Shown piece by piece: positions 42,840 to 49,673 of a stretch of DNA of 49,673 nucleotides. The notes beneath the pieces were generated by a model. It had not been told where the DNA came from. It saw only the letters and a program-made list of their open reading frames with translations, and searched no databases. A program made the position numbers and the translations under genes. Each line of letters opens with the position of its first letter. Positions within the stretch are counted from its first letter, which is position 1. This stretch comes from an uncultured Marinobacter sp. (GTDB lineage Bacteria; Pseudomonadota; Gammaproteobacteria; Pseudomonadales; Oleiphilaceae). The DNA is taken from positions 1-49,673 of the forward strand of contig CAJXOQ010000008.1 of NCBI GenBank assembly GCA_913057975.1, in the 5' to 3' direction.

Positions 42840-43328
42840 TTACAGTGAGGAAATTTCAGCCCATTCGTGGTCTGACAACATCTTGTCGAACTCGACCAAT
42901 ATGATCAGTTCGCCGTTCTTGTTACACACACCCTGGATGAACTTGGCGCTTTCCTCGTTCCCCACGTTGGGCGCGGTCTCGATTTCACTGGCTTTCAGGT
43001 ACACCACCTCGGCAACCGAATCCACCAGGATACCCATCACCTGGTTGGACGACTCCATCACCACAATGCGTGTTGCATCTGTTACTTCCGCATCCGCCAG
43101 GCCAAAGCGACGACGGGTGTCAATAACGGTGACCACATTGCCTCGCAGGTTGATGATGCCCAAAACGTAATCCGGGGCACCTGGAACCGGCGCGATCTCG
43201 GTGTATCGCAACACTTCCTGGATCTGCATGACGTCGATACCATAGGTTTCGTCATCCAGCCTGAAGGTTACATACTGCAGTACCTGATCATCCTGGGCCT
43301 GATTTTGCTGTCCGCTCGGGGATGCCAT
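42840..43328 (-). CDS. cheW: Chemotaxis coupling protein CheW
   Basis: Adaptor of 162 residues that links chemoreceptors to the CheA kinase. It has a single CheW/SH3-like domain: QYVTFRLDDETYGIDVMQIQ, then the IINLRGNVVTVIDTRRRFGL signature and FIQGVCNKNGELIILVEFDK. The frame extends 29 codons further, but the ATG at 43328 is preceded by AGGAG and gives the usual short N-terminus. The 132-bp gap before it holds a hairpin and a possible own promoter (see separate entries). Confidence 0.96.
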   Translation of the reverse strand: MASPSGQQNQAQDDQVLQYVTFRLDDETYGIDVMQIQEVLRYTEIAPVPGAPDYVLGIINLRGNVVTVIDTRRRFGLADAEVTDATRIVVMESSNQVMGILVDSVAEVVYLKASEIETAPNVGNEESAKFIQGVCNKNGELIILVEFDKMLSDHEWAEISSL

Positions 43329-43389
43329 AGCCTTGTGTCTCCTGTTCGGCCGCCCGGCGGGCAACCTGATCGTCAAAAATTCATCATCA

Positions 43390-43440
43390 GTGCCCAATAC
43401 TATAGTTAAGGGCACAAACCGTGCCAGCAGAGCACGGTTT
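43390..43440 (-). promoter_or_regulatory. Promoter, operator-like repeat and hairpin upstream of cheW
   Basis: On the minus strand CTGGCA (-35, 43422-43427, 4 of 6), 17 bases, TATAGT (-10, 43399-43404, 5 of 6). A 6-bp inverted repeat (43390-43395 GTGCCC, 43410-43415 GGGCAC) brackets the -10. A perfect 9-bp hairpin (43416-43424 and 43432-43440) covers the -35; it has only a short TTTG tail, so it could be a weak terminator or processing site after parP. Confidence 0.45.
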
Positions 43441-43460
43441 CATTCGGTAACCGTAAATTG

Positions 43461-44201
43461 CTAACTCAGATCGAGGTGGTGCTCCCGCTCGGCGCGAACC
43501 AGCAAGTCCGCCATGGTTTTCACATCGATCAACGCACACATATGGTCAATGACCGTGCCCGCCAGCCACGGCCGCTTGCTGCGGGCCGTGCGCCAGCGTA
43601 CTTCATCCGGTTGCAGGGTAAACGACTGCGCGACATCGTCACAGGCCAACCCCCACTCACTGCTGTCCAGGCGAATCACAAAGCGATAGTTGTCCCGTGC
43701 GTCCGCAGGTACCCGGCCCACCATGATCCATTCCGCCGTATCCACCACTCGGAGATTATGGTCCTGGTCCGGGCGCATGCCCATATACCAGCGGGGGCTG
43801 CCGGGGATCGGTTTCACCGGCTCTTCTATTCGGTGAATGGCGCCAAGCAGTATCAACGGCACCGCCAGTTGCAGCCCTGCCACCGTAAAGATCAGGCACT
43901 CGAAAGGCTTGTCCGACCATTCCGGTCGCCCCGGGGGCTCCACCTCGGGAGGCGACGGAATATCGGCGGCCTGTTTGTGCTCAACCGGGGGCGTTTCCAC
44001 CTCTGGTGCTTTTTCCGCAACCGGACGGGCCACGATGGGCGCCGGCTTCGGCGCGATGCGAGTGCGCTCACGAACCACCGGTTTTGGCGGTTCCGGCTCC
44101 TCATGCAGAGCGCTATCTGTCGCTGTATGCAGCAGTTCATCCAGATAGCTGGCAATGGCCGAGCCAGGGTCCGCCACCTGTGTCAATTTTTTGTCAGCCA
44201 T
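43461..44201 (-). CDS. parP: ParP, CheW-like array-localisation protein
   Basis: Protein of 246 residues. Residues about 30-100 are Pro-, Glu- and Lys-rich (PPKPVVRERTRIAPKPAP and similar), and about 105-246 form a CheW-like domain (FECLIFTVAGLQLAVPLILL). This two-part design, together with the adjacent parC, matches ParP, which in Vibrio ties CheA into chemosensory arrays and links them to ParC at the cell pole. In Vibrio the CheW-like domain binds CheA and receptors and the Pro-rich part binds ParC. It overlaps parC by 8 bp. A plain second CheW is less likely because of the N-terminal extension. Confidence 0.85.
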   Translation of the reverse strand: MADKKLTQVADPGSAIASYLDELLHTATDSALHEEPEPPKPVVRERTRIAPKPAPIVARPVAEKAPEVETPPVEHKQAADIPSPPEVEPPGRPEWSDKPFECLIFTVAGLQLAVPLILLGAIHRIEEPVKPIPGSPRWYMGMRPDQDHNLRVVDTAEWIMVGRVPADARDNYRFVIRLDSSEWGLACDDVAQSFTLQPDEVRWRTARSKRPWLAGTVIDHMCALIDVKTMADLLVRAEREHHLDLS

Positions 44202-44991
44202 GCCGACGCTCCGCGACCGAGCGTGTTATTTCCTGTAGATCGCTCAGCAGGCGGGCATATCCCCGGACACCATGGGTTTCAGCATCCATGGACGATGGGG
44301 TGACCCCCGCCTGGCTGGCATCGCGGAACTTGGTGTCCACTGGAATGGCAAAACGCCAGAGCGTATCGCTGTGGGTCTTTCGCAACTGGTTAAGGCTCTT
44401 CACCGAGGCTTGCGTACGCCGGTCAAACAGCGTCGGTACGATGGTGTAGGAAAGCTGATTCTTCTGGGAGCGCATGATCATGGTGAGCGTGTGCAGCATC
44501 CGTTCAAGGCCCTTGATGGCCAGGAATTCGGTTTGTACCGGAATAATCAGATGCTGGGCAGCGGCAAGCGCGTTCACCATCAGCACGCCCAGCGAGGGCG
44601 TATTGTCCAGCAGGACGTAGTCGAAATCGCCCCACAACTGGGTCAGGGCCCGGGATACAATCAGCCCCATGCCTTCAACACCGACCATTCTCCGCTCGAG
44701 AGTTGCCAGCGCTGTGCTGGCCGGCAACAGGGATAGCCCCGGACAGCAGGTTTCGGTAATTAACTGGGCCGGCAGACCATCCGGTACTTTACCCTGGTGC
44801 TGGAACAGATCAAACACACTGTGGGGAATGGTGTCCGGGTCATACCCGAACCAGCTGGTCAGTGATCCGTGAGGGTCCAGGTCGACCACCAGTACACGCT
44901 TACCACTCTCGGCCAGCAGGCCACCCAAGGCGACAACCGATGTGGTTTTGCCCACACCGCCCTTTTGGTTGGCTACTGCCCAGATGCGCAC
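44194..44991 (-). CDS. parC: ParC, ParA-like ATPase for chemotaxis array positioning
   Basis: ParA/Soj-type ATPase of 265 residues with the deviant Walker A KGGVGKTT (10-17), the ParA Walker A' region VVDLDPHGSLT and Walker B DYVLLDNTPSLG. Encoded between motD and parP, it is the ParC that sets polar placement of chemotaxis arrays in Vibrio, not a chromosome partition ParA (no parB follows). The frame can start at a GTG at 45000, but the GTG at 44991 gives VRIWAVANQKGGVGKTT, the family start, with GGAG eight bases upstream. It is the first gene after a sigma-28 promoter. Confidence 0.9.
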   Translation of the reverse strand: MRIWAVANQKGGVGKTTSVVALGGLLAESGKRVLVVDLDPHGSLTSWFGYDPDTIPHSVFDLFQHQGKVPDGLPAQLITETCCPGLSLLPASTALATLERRMVGVEGMGLIVSRALTQLWGDFDYVLLDNTPSLGVLMVNALAAAQHLIIPVQTEFLAIKGLERMLHTLTMIMRSQKNQLSYTIVPTLFDRRTQASVKSLNQLRKTHSDTLWRFAIPVDTKFRDASQAGVTPSSMDAETHGVRGYARLLSDLQEITRSVAERRHG

Positions 44992-45090
44992 GCTGTGCAC
45001 TCCATATCCGTCACAAAATTCATCGCCAACCTCGTCACCACACTGATTCTCCAGAAATACCCGTTCCGGAAATGTCGCACGCCTACCGTG

Positions 45091-45117
45091 TTATCGGCCA
45101 GGATACGTTCAACTTGA
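45091..45117 (-). promoter_or_regulatory. FliA (sigma-28) promoter for parC-parP-cheW
   Basis: On the minus strand TCAAGTTG (45110-45117), 11 bases, then a perfect GCCGATAA (45091-45098). The enterobacterial FliA consensus is TAAAGTTT-N11-GCCGATAA; here 6 of 8 and 8 of 8 match with exact spacing. The leader to the parC GTG is about 90 nt. It starts right after the T-tract of the upstream terminator. Confidence 0.85.
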
Positions 45118-45142
45118 AAACAATCCGGCAAGAGCTTGCCGG
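45117..45142 (-). terminator. Terminator after cheA-cheB-motC-motD
   Basis: Perfect 8-bp palindromic stem (45125-45132 with 45135-45142; effective loop four bases or more) followed on the minus strand by ATTGTTTT. It lies about 95 bp after the motD stop and directly before the sigma-28 promoter, separating two transcription units. The T-tract is imperfect, so termination may be partial. Confidence 0.6.
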
Positions 45143-45237
45143 GACCTAAAGATGTACAGACGTTAATACAGATATTGTGCCAACTCGCCTATAGGCACCT
45201 TCCGCCATGACTCTGCAACGTGATGATCGGAAAGGTG

Positions 45238-46020
45238 TTATCGCATCGCGCCACGGATACTGGCGTCGCGGGAGATCAACAGGACCACGCGTCGATTGCG
45301 ACGGCGGCCTTCCTCGGTATCGTTGCGGGCCACCGGTTGGTGCTCACCGTAACCAACGGCGGCCAGCCGCTCGGCCTCAACACCCTCCATCGACAACATG
45401 CGCACAACCGCTGCTGATCGCGCAGCGGACAGCTCCCAGTTGGAGGGGAAGACACCGGTGTTTATCGGGCGATTATCTGTGAAGCCCTCAACCCGGATGG
45501 CGTTATCCCGGTTGCGGAGTACACCGGCGATTTTCTCCACCACGTCGAAGGCATCGTAATGAGGCTCGGCATCGCCACTGCCGAAAAGCAGGCTGTTGCG
45601 GAGACTCAGTTCCAACCACTCGTCGCTGGTTTCCAGAGTAACCACACCCTGATTGATCAGCTCGTCGAACTCCAAAGCCAACTGGTCCGCCATGGCACGC
45701 AGCGCCTCGGTGCGCCCTTCTGCACTCATGGAGGGGTTTTGCGGAGCTTCAGTCACCGGCGGGTTAATCACATCCTCGGCGGCCTGCGGCGTCGCGCGCC
45801 GGGGCTGGTCGCCCACTTCGATGGGCTGGAAGGAGCGCTGGGGGGCATTGAAGACGCCGGTCAGGGTTTCAGACAATACCTTGTACTTGCCCTCGTTCAC
45901 CGACGACACGGAATACATTACGACAAAAAACGCGAACAACAAGGTGATGAAGTCGGCGTAGGAAATCAGCCAACGTTCCTTGTTGTGAAGGTCGTCATCC
46001 TGTTGCCTGCGTCGTCTCAT
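45238..46020 (-). CDS. motD: Flagellar stator protein MotD (MotB family)
   Basis: MotB-type stator protein of 260 residues: a basic cytoplasmic start (MRRRRQQ), one transmembrane helix (about 19-39, ISYADFITLLFAFFVVMYSV) with the ion-channel aspartate D23, a linker with plug region, and a C-terminal OmpA-like peptidoglycan-binding domain (about 140-255, GFTDNRPINTG then NWELSAARSAAVVRML). Location beside motC and cheB marks it as the MotD of the MotCD pair, as in pseudomonads, where a second MotAB pair is encoded elsewhere. Whether it uses protons or sodium ions is not certain from sequence. Confidence 0.92.
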   Translation of the reverse strand: MRRRRQQDDDLHNKERWLISYADFITLLFAFFVVMYSVSSVNEGKYKVLSETLTGVFNAPQRSFQPIEVGDQPRRATPQAAEDVINPPVTEAPQNPSMSAEGRTEALRAMADQLALEFDELINQGVVTLETSDEWLELSLRNSLLFGSGDAEPHYDAFDVVEKIAGVLRNRDNAIRVEGFTDNRPINTGVFPSNWELSAARSAAVVRMLSMEGVEAERLAAVGYGEHQPVARNDTEEGRRRNRRVVLLISRDASIRGAMR

Positions 46021-46048
46021 CAGCTTACCCCTGGCTCCGGAGCCGGCA

Positions 46049-46786
46049 CTACAGGAAGCCCCGTAGGCGCAACTCGATGGATTTCGGGTTCTCGCCTTCA
46101 GCTATGGCGATGATGCCGTCGATCATCATGTCTTCATAACGGGTGCGCTCCCGCAGAATGCCGCGCAACTTGTTGGCAACCGGGAAGAACAGCAGGTTGG
46201 CCAGTGCTACACCGTAGATGGTGGCCACAAACGCGGTGGCGATACCGCTGCCCAGTGACTGGGGATCTTCGAGGTTGGTCATCACCTGAATCAGCCCCAT
46301 CACCGCGCCAATGATGCCAATGGTGGGCGAATAACCACCCATGGCCTCGAACACCCGGGCGGATTCCAGATCCCGCTGTTCGCGGGAATCCAGGTCCACC
46401 TCCATGATGCTGCGGATGGTTTCTGTCTCAGCACCATCCACCAGCAGTTGCAGCCCCTTACGGGCAAAGCGTTCAGATTCTTTCTCAGCTAACCCTTCCA
46501 GCCCCAGCAAACCCTGCTTACGGGCCTTGACGCTCCAGTCAATGACCTTGCCGATACCATCTTCCAGACTGATATAGGGCGGAAAGAACACCCAGCGCAC
46601 CTGGGAAAAGGCCCGCTTTAACAGCGGCCAGGAGGTCTGGAGGATGGTGGCTGCGAGCGTACCACCAATGACGATCAGCGCGGCTGGGCCATTGAACAGC
46701 GAGCTGATGGCGCCGCCCTCCAACAGGTTTCCACCGAGAATCGCCACAAAGGCCAGAATGACGCCGAGCAGGCTGAGAATATCCAT
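46049..46786 (-). CDS. motC: Flagellar stator protein MotC (MotA family)
   Basis: MotA-type stator protein of 245 residues with four transmembrane helices (about 1-20, 30-50, 150-170, 182-202) and a cytoplasmic loop (about 60-145) carrying the charged residues that contact FliG. The conserved GGYSPTIGIIGAVMGLIQVM and LANLLFFPVANKLR are present. The ATG overlaps the cheB stop by one base, and motD follows after 28 bp. In other bacteria the C/D stator gives high torque or swarming. Confidence 0.92.
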   Translation of the reverse strand: MDILSLLGVILAFVAILGGNLLEGGAISSLFNGPAALIVIGGTLAATILQTSWPLLKRAFSQVRWVFFPPYISLEDGIGKVIDWSVKARKQGLLGLEGLAEKESERFARKGLQLLVDGAETETIRSIMEVDLDSREQRDLESARVFEAMGGYSPTIGIIGAVMGLIQVMTNLEDPQSLGSGIATAFVATIYGVALANLLFFPVANKLRGILRERTRYEDMMIDGIIAIAEGENPKSIELRLRGFL

Positions 46787-47934
46787 CAGCTCACCCCATC
46801 TGCCAGGCGGGGACCAATGTCATCAAGTGCCAGAATTTCGTCGGACAACCCGGCCTTGGCCACGGCCATGGGCATACCGTAGATCACCGACGTTTTCTCG
46901 TCCTGGGACCAGATATCGGAGCCCGACTGTTTCATCAGGCGACAGCCTTCCTTGCCATCTGAACCCATACCCGTGAGGATCAGACCCAGGGTCTTGCCGG
47001 GAAAACTACGGGCCAGGGAGCCAAACGTCACATCCACACAGGGCTTGTAGTTAAGCCGGTCATCTCCTGGAAGAATCCTGATCCTGCCCTGGCCACCCCG
47101 GTTTTCAATCATCATCTGTTTGCCCCCAGGGGCAAGCAGCACCAAACCCGGCTTCAGCATTTCGCCGTCTTCGGCCTGGCGCACCTCAATCTGGCATAAC
47201 TTGTTCAGCCGTTCGGCAAACGCCGGGGTAAAACTGGCCGGCATATGCTGAACGAGAACCACAGGCGCGGGGAACCCGGTCGGTAACGCCATCAGTACAC
47301 GCTGCAAGGCCACCGGGCCGCCGGTCGACGTGCCGATGGCGATCACACTGTAGTGCTTCGCCGGCCCACGACGAATCGAACGACGGGCCGGTGTTTCAGG
47401 CTCAGGGGCGCTGCTGCGAGAAGGTCTGTCCGGTGCCGCCGGCCGTTCCGGCGCGCTGCGTCTTGCAGGTGCGGGGCCGCGGGAAGAAGGCGTCGGGGCT
47501 GCAGCAGGAGGCGGCGGCGACAGTTTCGCACCAGGACGACTGCCAGCGACATCCAGTACACGCTCAATGAGTATTTTCTGAAGTTGGCTGGAATTCCGGG
47601 CGATTTCCTCAAAATTCTTGGGCAGGAAATCAACCGCACCCGCCTCAAGGGCATCCAGGGTCACCCGGGCACCCTCGTAAGTCAGGGATGAGAACATCAA
47701 CACCGGCGCCGGGTGTCGCTTCATGATCTCACGGACGGCGCTGATACCGTCCATGACGGGCATCTCGTAATCCATGGTAATGACGTCAGGCCTCAGCTTC
47801 TCAGCCAGCTCGACACCTTCGCGCCCGTTGGTGGCCACGCCAATCACCTTGATCTGACCGGAAGCGGTCAGGATTTCCGTCAGTCGCTTGCGGAAAAAAC
47901 CTGAATCATCAACGACCAGGACAGAAACCGTCAT
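46786..47934 (-). CDS. cheB: Chemotaxis response regulator methylesterase CheB
   Basis: Protein of 382 residues: an N-terminal receiver domain with the phospho-acceptor D55 (VITMDYEMPVMDG) and acidic pair D9/D10; a Pro/Ala/Arg-rich linker (about 135-190) longer than in E. coli CheB (349 residues); and the methylesterase domain with the catalytic triad S203 (GTSTGGP), H230 (VQHMP) and D326 (GMGSDG). It removes methyl groups from chemoreceptors during adaptation. It lies 32 bp after cheA and overlaps motC by one base. Confidence 0.97.
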   Translation of the reverse strand: MTVSVLVVDDSGFFRKRLTEILTASGQIKVIGVATNGREGVELAEKLRPDVITMDYEMPVMDGISAVREIMKRHPAPVLMFSSLTYEGARVTLDALEAGAVDFLPKNFEEIARNSSQLQKILIERVLDVAGSRPGAKLSPPPPAAAPTPSSRGPAPARRSAPERPAAPDRPSRSSAPEPETPARRSIRRGPAKHYSVIAIGTSTGGPVALQRVLMALPTGFPAPVVLVQHMPASFTPAFAERLNKLCQIEVRQAEDGEMLKPGLVLLAPGGKQMMIENRGGQGRIRILPGDDRLNYKPCVDVTFGSLARSFPGKTLGLILTGMGSDGKEGCRLMKQSGSDIWSQDEKTSVIYGMPMAVAKAGLSDEILALDDIGPRLADGVS

Positions 47935-47966
47935 CCATTTCTCCTAAACCTGGGCCTGCCAAAACG

Positions 47967-49673
47967 TCATTTGCCATAGTTCTGAAGCAGGCTCGGAACA
48001 TCAATTATGAGTGCAATTCGGCCGTCGCCAGTGATGGTTGCACCCGCCATACCCGGCGTTCCCTGCAGGGCCCGGCCCAGGGGCTTGATCACCACCTCTT
48101 CCTGCCCGATCAACTGATCCACCACAAAACCGACGCGTCGTGTTCCCATCGCCACGATAACCACGTGAGCATTCTCCGGTTCCGGCTGACCAGCGGCGCC
48201 TTTGACCAGCCATCGCTTGATGTGGAACAACGGGAAGACTTTGTCTCGAACCACAATGCATTCGCGGCCATCCACTATGTTCTTCTTGCTAAGGTCCAGA
48301 TGGAAAATCTCAACCACGTTCACCAGTGGCAGCGCGAAGGACTGGTCGCCAAGCATGATCATCAGGGTAGGCATGATGGCCAGGGTCAGCGGCACCTTGA
48401 TGACGATACGGGACCCCTTGCCCAGCTCCGACTCCACGCTCAGTTGCCCGTTGAGCTGGCTGATCTTGGTTTTCACCACGTCCATGCCGACACCGCGACC
48501 GGACACATCGGATATCTGGTCCTTGGTGGAGAATCCGGCGGAGAAAATCAAGTTGTAGCACTCGCTGTTGGTCAGTCGATCGGCAGCATCCTGTTCGTAG
48601 ATGCCCTTTTCCACCGCTTTTCGGCGCAGCACATCCGGATCCATTCCGGCACCGTCGTCTTCGATGGACAATAGAATGTGGTCCCCTTCCTGCTCGGCAG
48701 ACAGAGTTACACGGCCCTGGCGAGGCTTGCCCGCCTTTTCACGAACATCGGGTGCCTCTATACCGTGATCAACCGAGTTGCGAACAAGATGGACCAGAGG
48801 ATCGGACAGCGCCTCCACCAGGTTTTTGTCCAGGTCGGTCTCTTCGCCGTGCATCTCAAGGTTGATTTCTTTCTTCAGGCTGCGGGCCAGGTCGCGAACC
48901 ACCCGCGGGAAGCGGCCAAATACTTTCTTGATGGGCTGCATCCGCGTTGCCATCACCGCGGACTGAAGATCGGTGGTCACCACGTCCAGGTTGGAGACGG
49001 CCTTGTGCATATGCTCGTCTTCACTCTGGGCGCCCAGTCGCTGCAAGCGGTTACGCACCAACACCAGTTCACCCACCATGTTCATGATGTCGTCCAGGCG
49101 CTTGGTGTCCACCCGTACAGAGGTTTCGGCCACAGGCGCGTTGGCGTCCCGTGCTGGCATCGCAGGTGCTGCACTCGTCTTGCCGTTTTCCGCAGGCACT
49201 TTTTCAGGTTTACCCGCCGGCTGGTCGGGCTTGTCAGCCTTGACAGTGGCGGGTGTGGCCGCTGGCTGCTTCGCATCAGGCGCAGGGGCTGACTTGGCAG
49301 TTTCCGCCGTAGGGCTCCCCCCCTTGCCGTGCAGGTCATCCAGCAACTTTTCGAACTCGTCGTCCGAAATCAGGTCGTCGCCACCCTTGCTGTCACTGAT
49401 CTCATCACTGGCAGCTTTGGCAGCCGAGGTATTCTGGCTGTCAGGGGCTGCCTTGCCGGTTTCAGGCGGGCCTGAAAACTGCCCCTTGCCATGCAATTGG
49501 TCCAGCAGGGCCTCGAATTCATCATCGGAGATGTCGTCTCCGCTCCCTCCGTCACCGCCGGAAGTTTCATTGCCGTCGCCACTGGAAACCGGGGCGCTGG
49601 TTTCTTCCTCTTCCAGGGCATCCAACAACCGCTCGAATTCGTCGTCGGTAATATCACCGCCATTGTCTTCGGA
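47967..49673 (-). CDS. cheA: Chemotaxis histidine kinase CheA (partial, C-terminal part)
   Basis: C-terminal ~568 residues of CheA; the frame is open to the right edge, so the P1 phosphotransfer domain(s) and the start lie outside. In order within the window: an acidic linker with three copies of a DDEFExLLDxLHGKG-type repeat, an Ala/Pro/Lys-rich spacer, the dimerisation domain (VDTKRLDDIMNMVGELVLVR), the kinase domain with N box LVHLVRNSVDHGIE, G1 DDGAGMD and G2 GRGVGMDVV, and the CheW-like regulatory domain to the end. It phosphorylates CheY and CheB. A TTG at 49628 is an internal Leu codon, not a start. Confidence 0.97.
   Translation of the reverse strand, partial: SEDNGGDITDDEFERLLDALEEEETSAPVSSGDGNETSGGDGGSGDDISDDEFEALLDQLHGKGQFSGPPETGKAAPDSQNTSAAKAASDEISDSKGGDDLISDDEFEKLLDDLHGKGGSPTAETAKSAPAPDAKQPAATPATVKADKPDQPAGKPEKVPAENGKTSAAPAMPARDANAPVAETSVRVDTKRLDDIMNMVGELVLVRNRLQRLGAQSEDEHMHKAVSNLDVVTTDLQSAVMATRMQPIKKVFGRFPRVVRDLARSLKKEINLEMHGEETDLDKNLVEALSDPLVHLVRNSVDHGIEAPDVREKAGKPRQGRVTLSAEQEGDHILLSIEDDGAGMDPDVLRRKAVEKGIYEQDAADRLTNSECYNLIFSAGFSTKDQISDVSGRGVGMDVVKTKISQLNGQLSVESELGKGSRIVIKVPLTLAIMPTLMIMLGDQSFALPLVNVVEIFHLDLSKKNIVDGRECIVVRDKVFPLFHIKRWLVKGAAGQPEPENAHVVIVAMGTRRVGFVVDQLIGQEEVVIKPLGRALQGTPGMAGATITGDGRIALIIDVPSLLQNYGK
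49321..49673 (-). repeat. Three tandem acidic motifs in the CheA linker
   Basis: Encoded motifs: GGDITDDEFERLLDALEEEE (about 49614-49673), GDDISDDEFEALLDQLHGKG (about 49482-49540) and DDLISDDEFEKLLDDLHGKG (about 49321-49380). They share the core SDDEFExLLDxLHGKG and are separated by 30-35 residues of variable, Ser/Ala/Gly/Glu-rich sequence. More copies may lie beyond the window edge. Confidence 0.9.

Noticed and set aside
44194..44991. Chromosome or plasmid partition ParA
   Set aside because: No ParB gene or parS-like repeats nearby; the flanking parP, cheW and mot genes identify it as the chemotaxis-array ParC.

Overview
The window reads as a chromosomal segment from a free-living, polarly flagellated gammaproteobacterium, most likely Marinobacter or a close relative near Pseudomonas. 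The evidence is a complete Na+-NQR operon next to an mfd/csiV/mtnP/psrA block, an NAD-dependent 180-kDa-type glutamate dehydrogenase next to a MoxR/Bat operon, and a ccm cluster joined to a cheA-cheB-motCD-parC-parP-cheW cluster. From memory, each of these associations also occurs in Pseudomonas aeruginosa; no database was consulted. Base composition and gene packing look uniform. I saw no tRNA, rRNA, CRISPR, insertion sequence, phage gene or obvious island boundary.

Layout. Positions 1-5358 (minus): nqrABCDEF, cut off inside nqrF at the left edge. Positions 5359-5703: nqr promoter and leader, then the terminator of gap. Positions 5704-12604: gap (minus) divergent from mfd-csiV (plus), with csiV overlapping tail-to-tail with mtnP. 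Positions 12607-16155 (minus): mtnP, an MscS channel, a leaderless L,D-transpeptidase, psrA with a double PsrA operator, and an unrecognised membrane protein. Positions 16317-21280: ribE (plus), then rlmG, an LpxH-like phosphatase, rsmC, a 57-residue unannotated small protein and a beta-carbonic anhydrase (all minus). Positions 21346-26232: the NAD-glutamate dehydrogenase (minus). Positions 26377-33349 (plus): a six-gene translationally coupled moxR-DUF58-DUF4381-batA-batB/C-batD operon. Positions 33354-40579 (minus): the full cytochrome c maturation set ccmABCDEFGHI. Positions 40713-42361 (plus): a FliK-like gene coupled to a free-standing FlhB C-terminal domain. Positions 42379-49673 (minus): cheA (partial)-cheB-motC-motD, then parC-parP-cheW-DUF2802.

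How the parts work together. NQR and the Ccm pathway serve the respiratory chain (quinone reduction with ion pumping; haem attachment to c-type cytochromes). The che/mot/par genes build the chemotaxis array, a MotCD-type stator and the ParC/ParP system that places arrays at the pole. A strong FliA (sigma-28) promoter in front of parC, just after a hairpin that would end the cheA-motD transcript, makes parC-parP-cheW a late-flagellar transcription unit.

Most of the window is conserved housekeeping. The least explained items are: (i) a 13-bp perfect inverted repeat that would bury the ribosome binding site of the 57-residue gene at 20305-20478; (ii) a plus-strand terminator with an upstream hairpin at 18151-18199 between two minus-strand genes, a candidate small RNA; (iii) a three-times repeated acidic motif in the CheA linker, encoded close to its probable partner ParP; and (iv) the FliK-like/FlhB-CC pair that mimics the secretion-switch partners.
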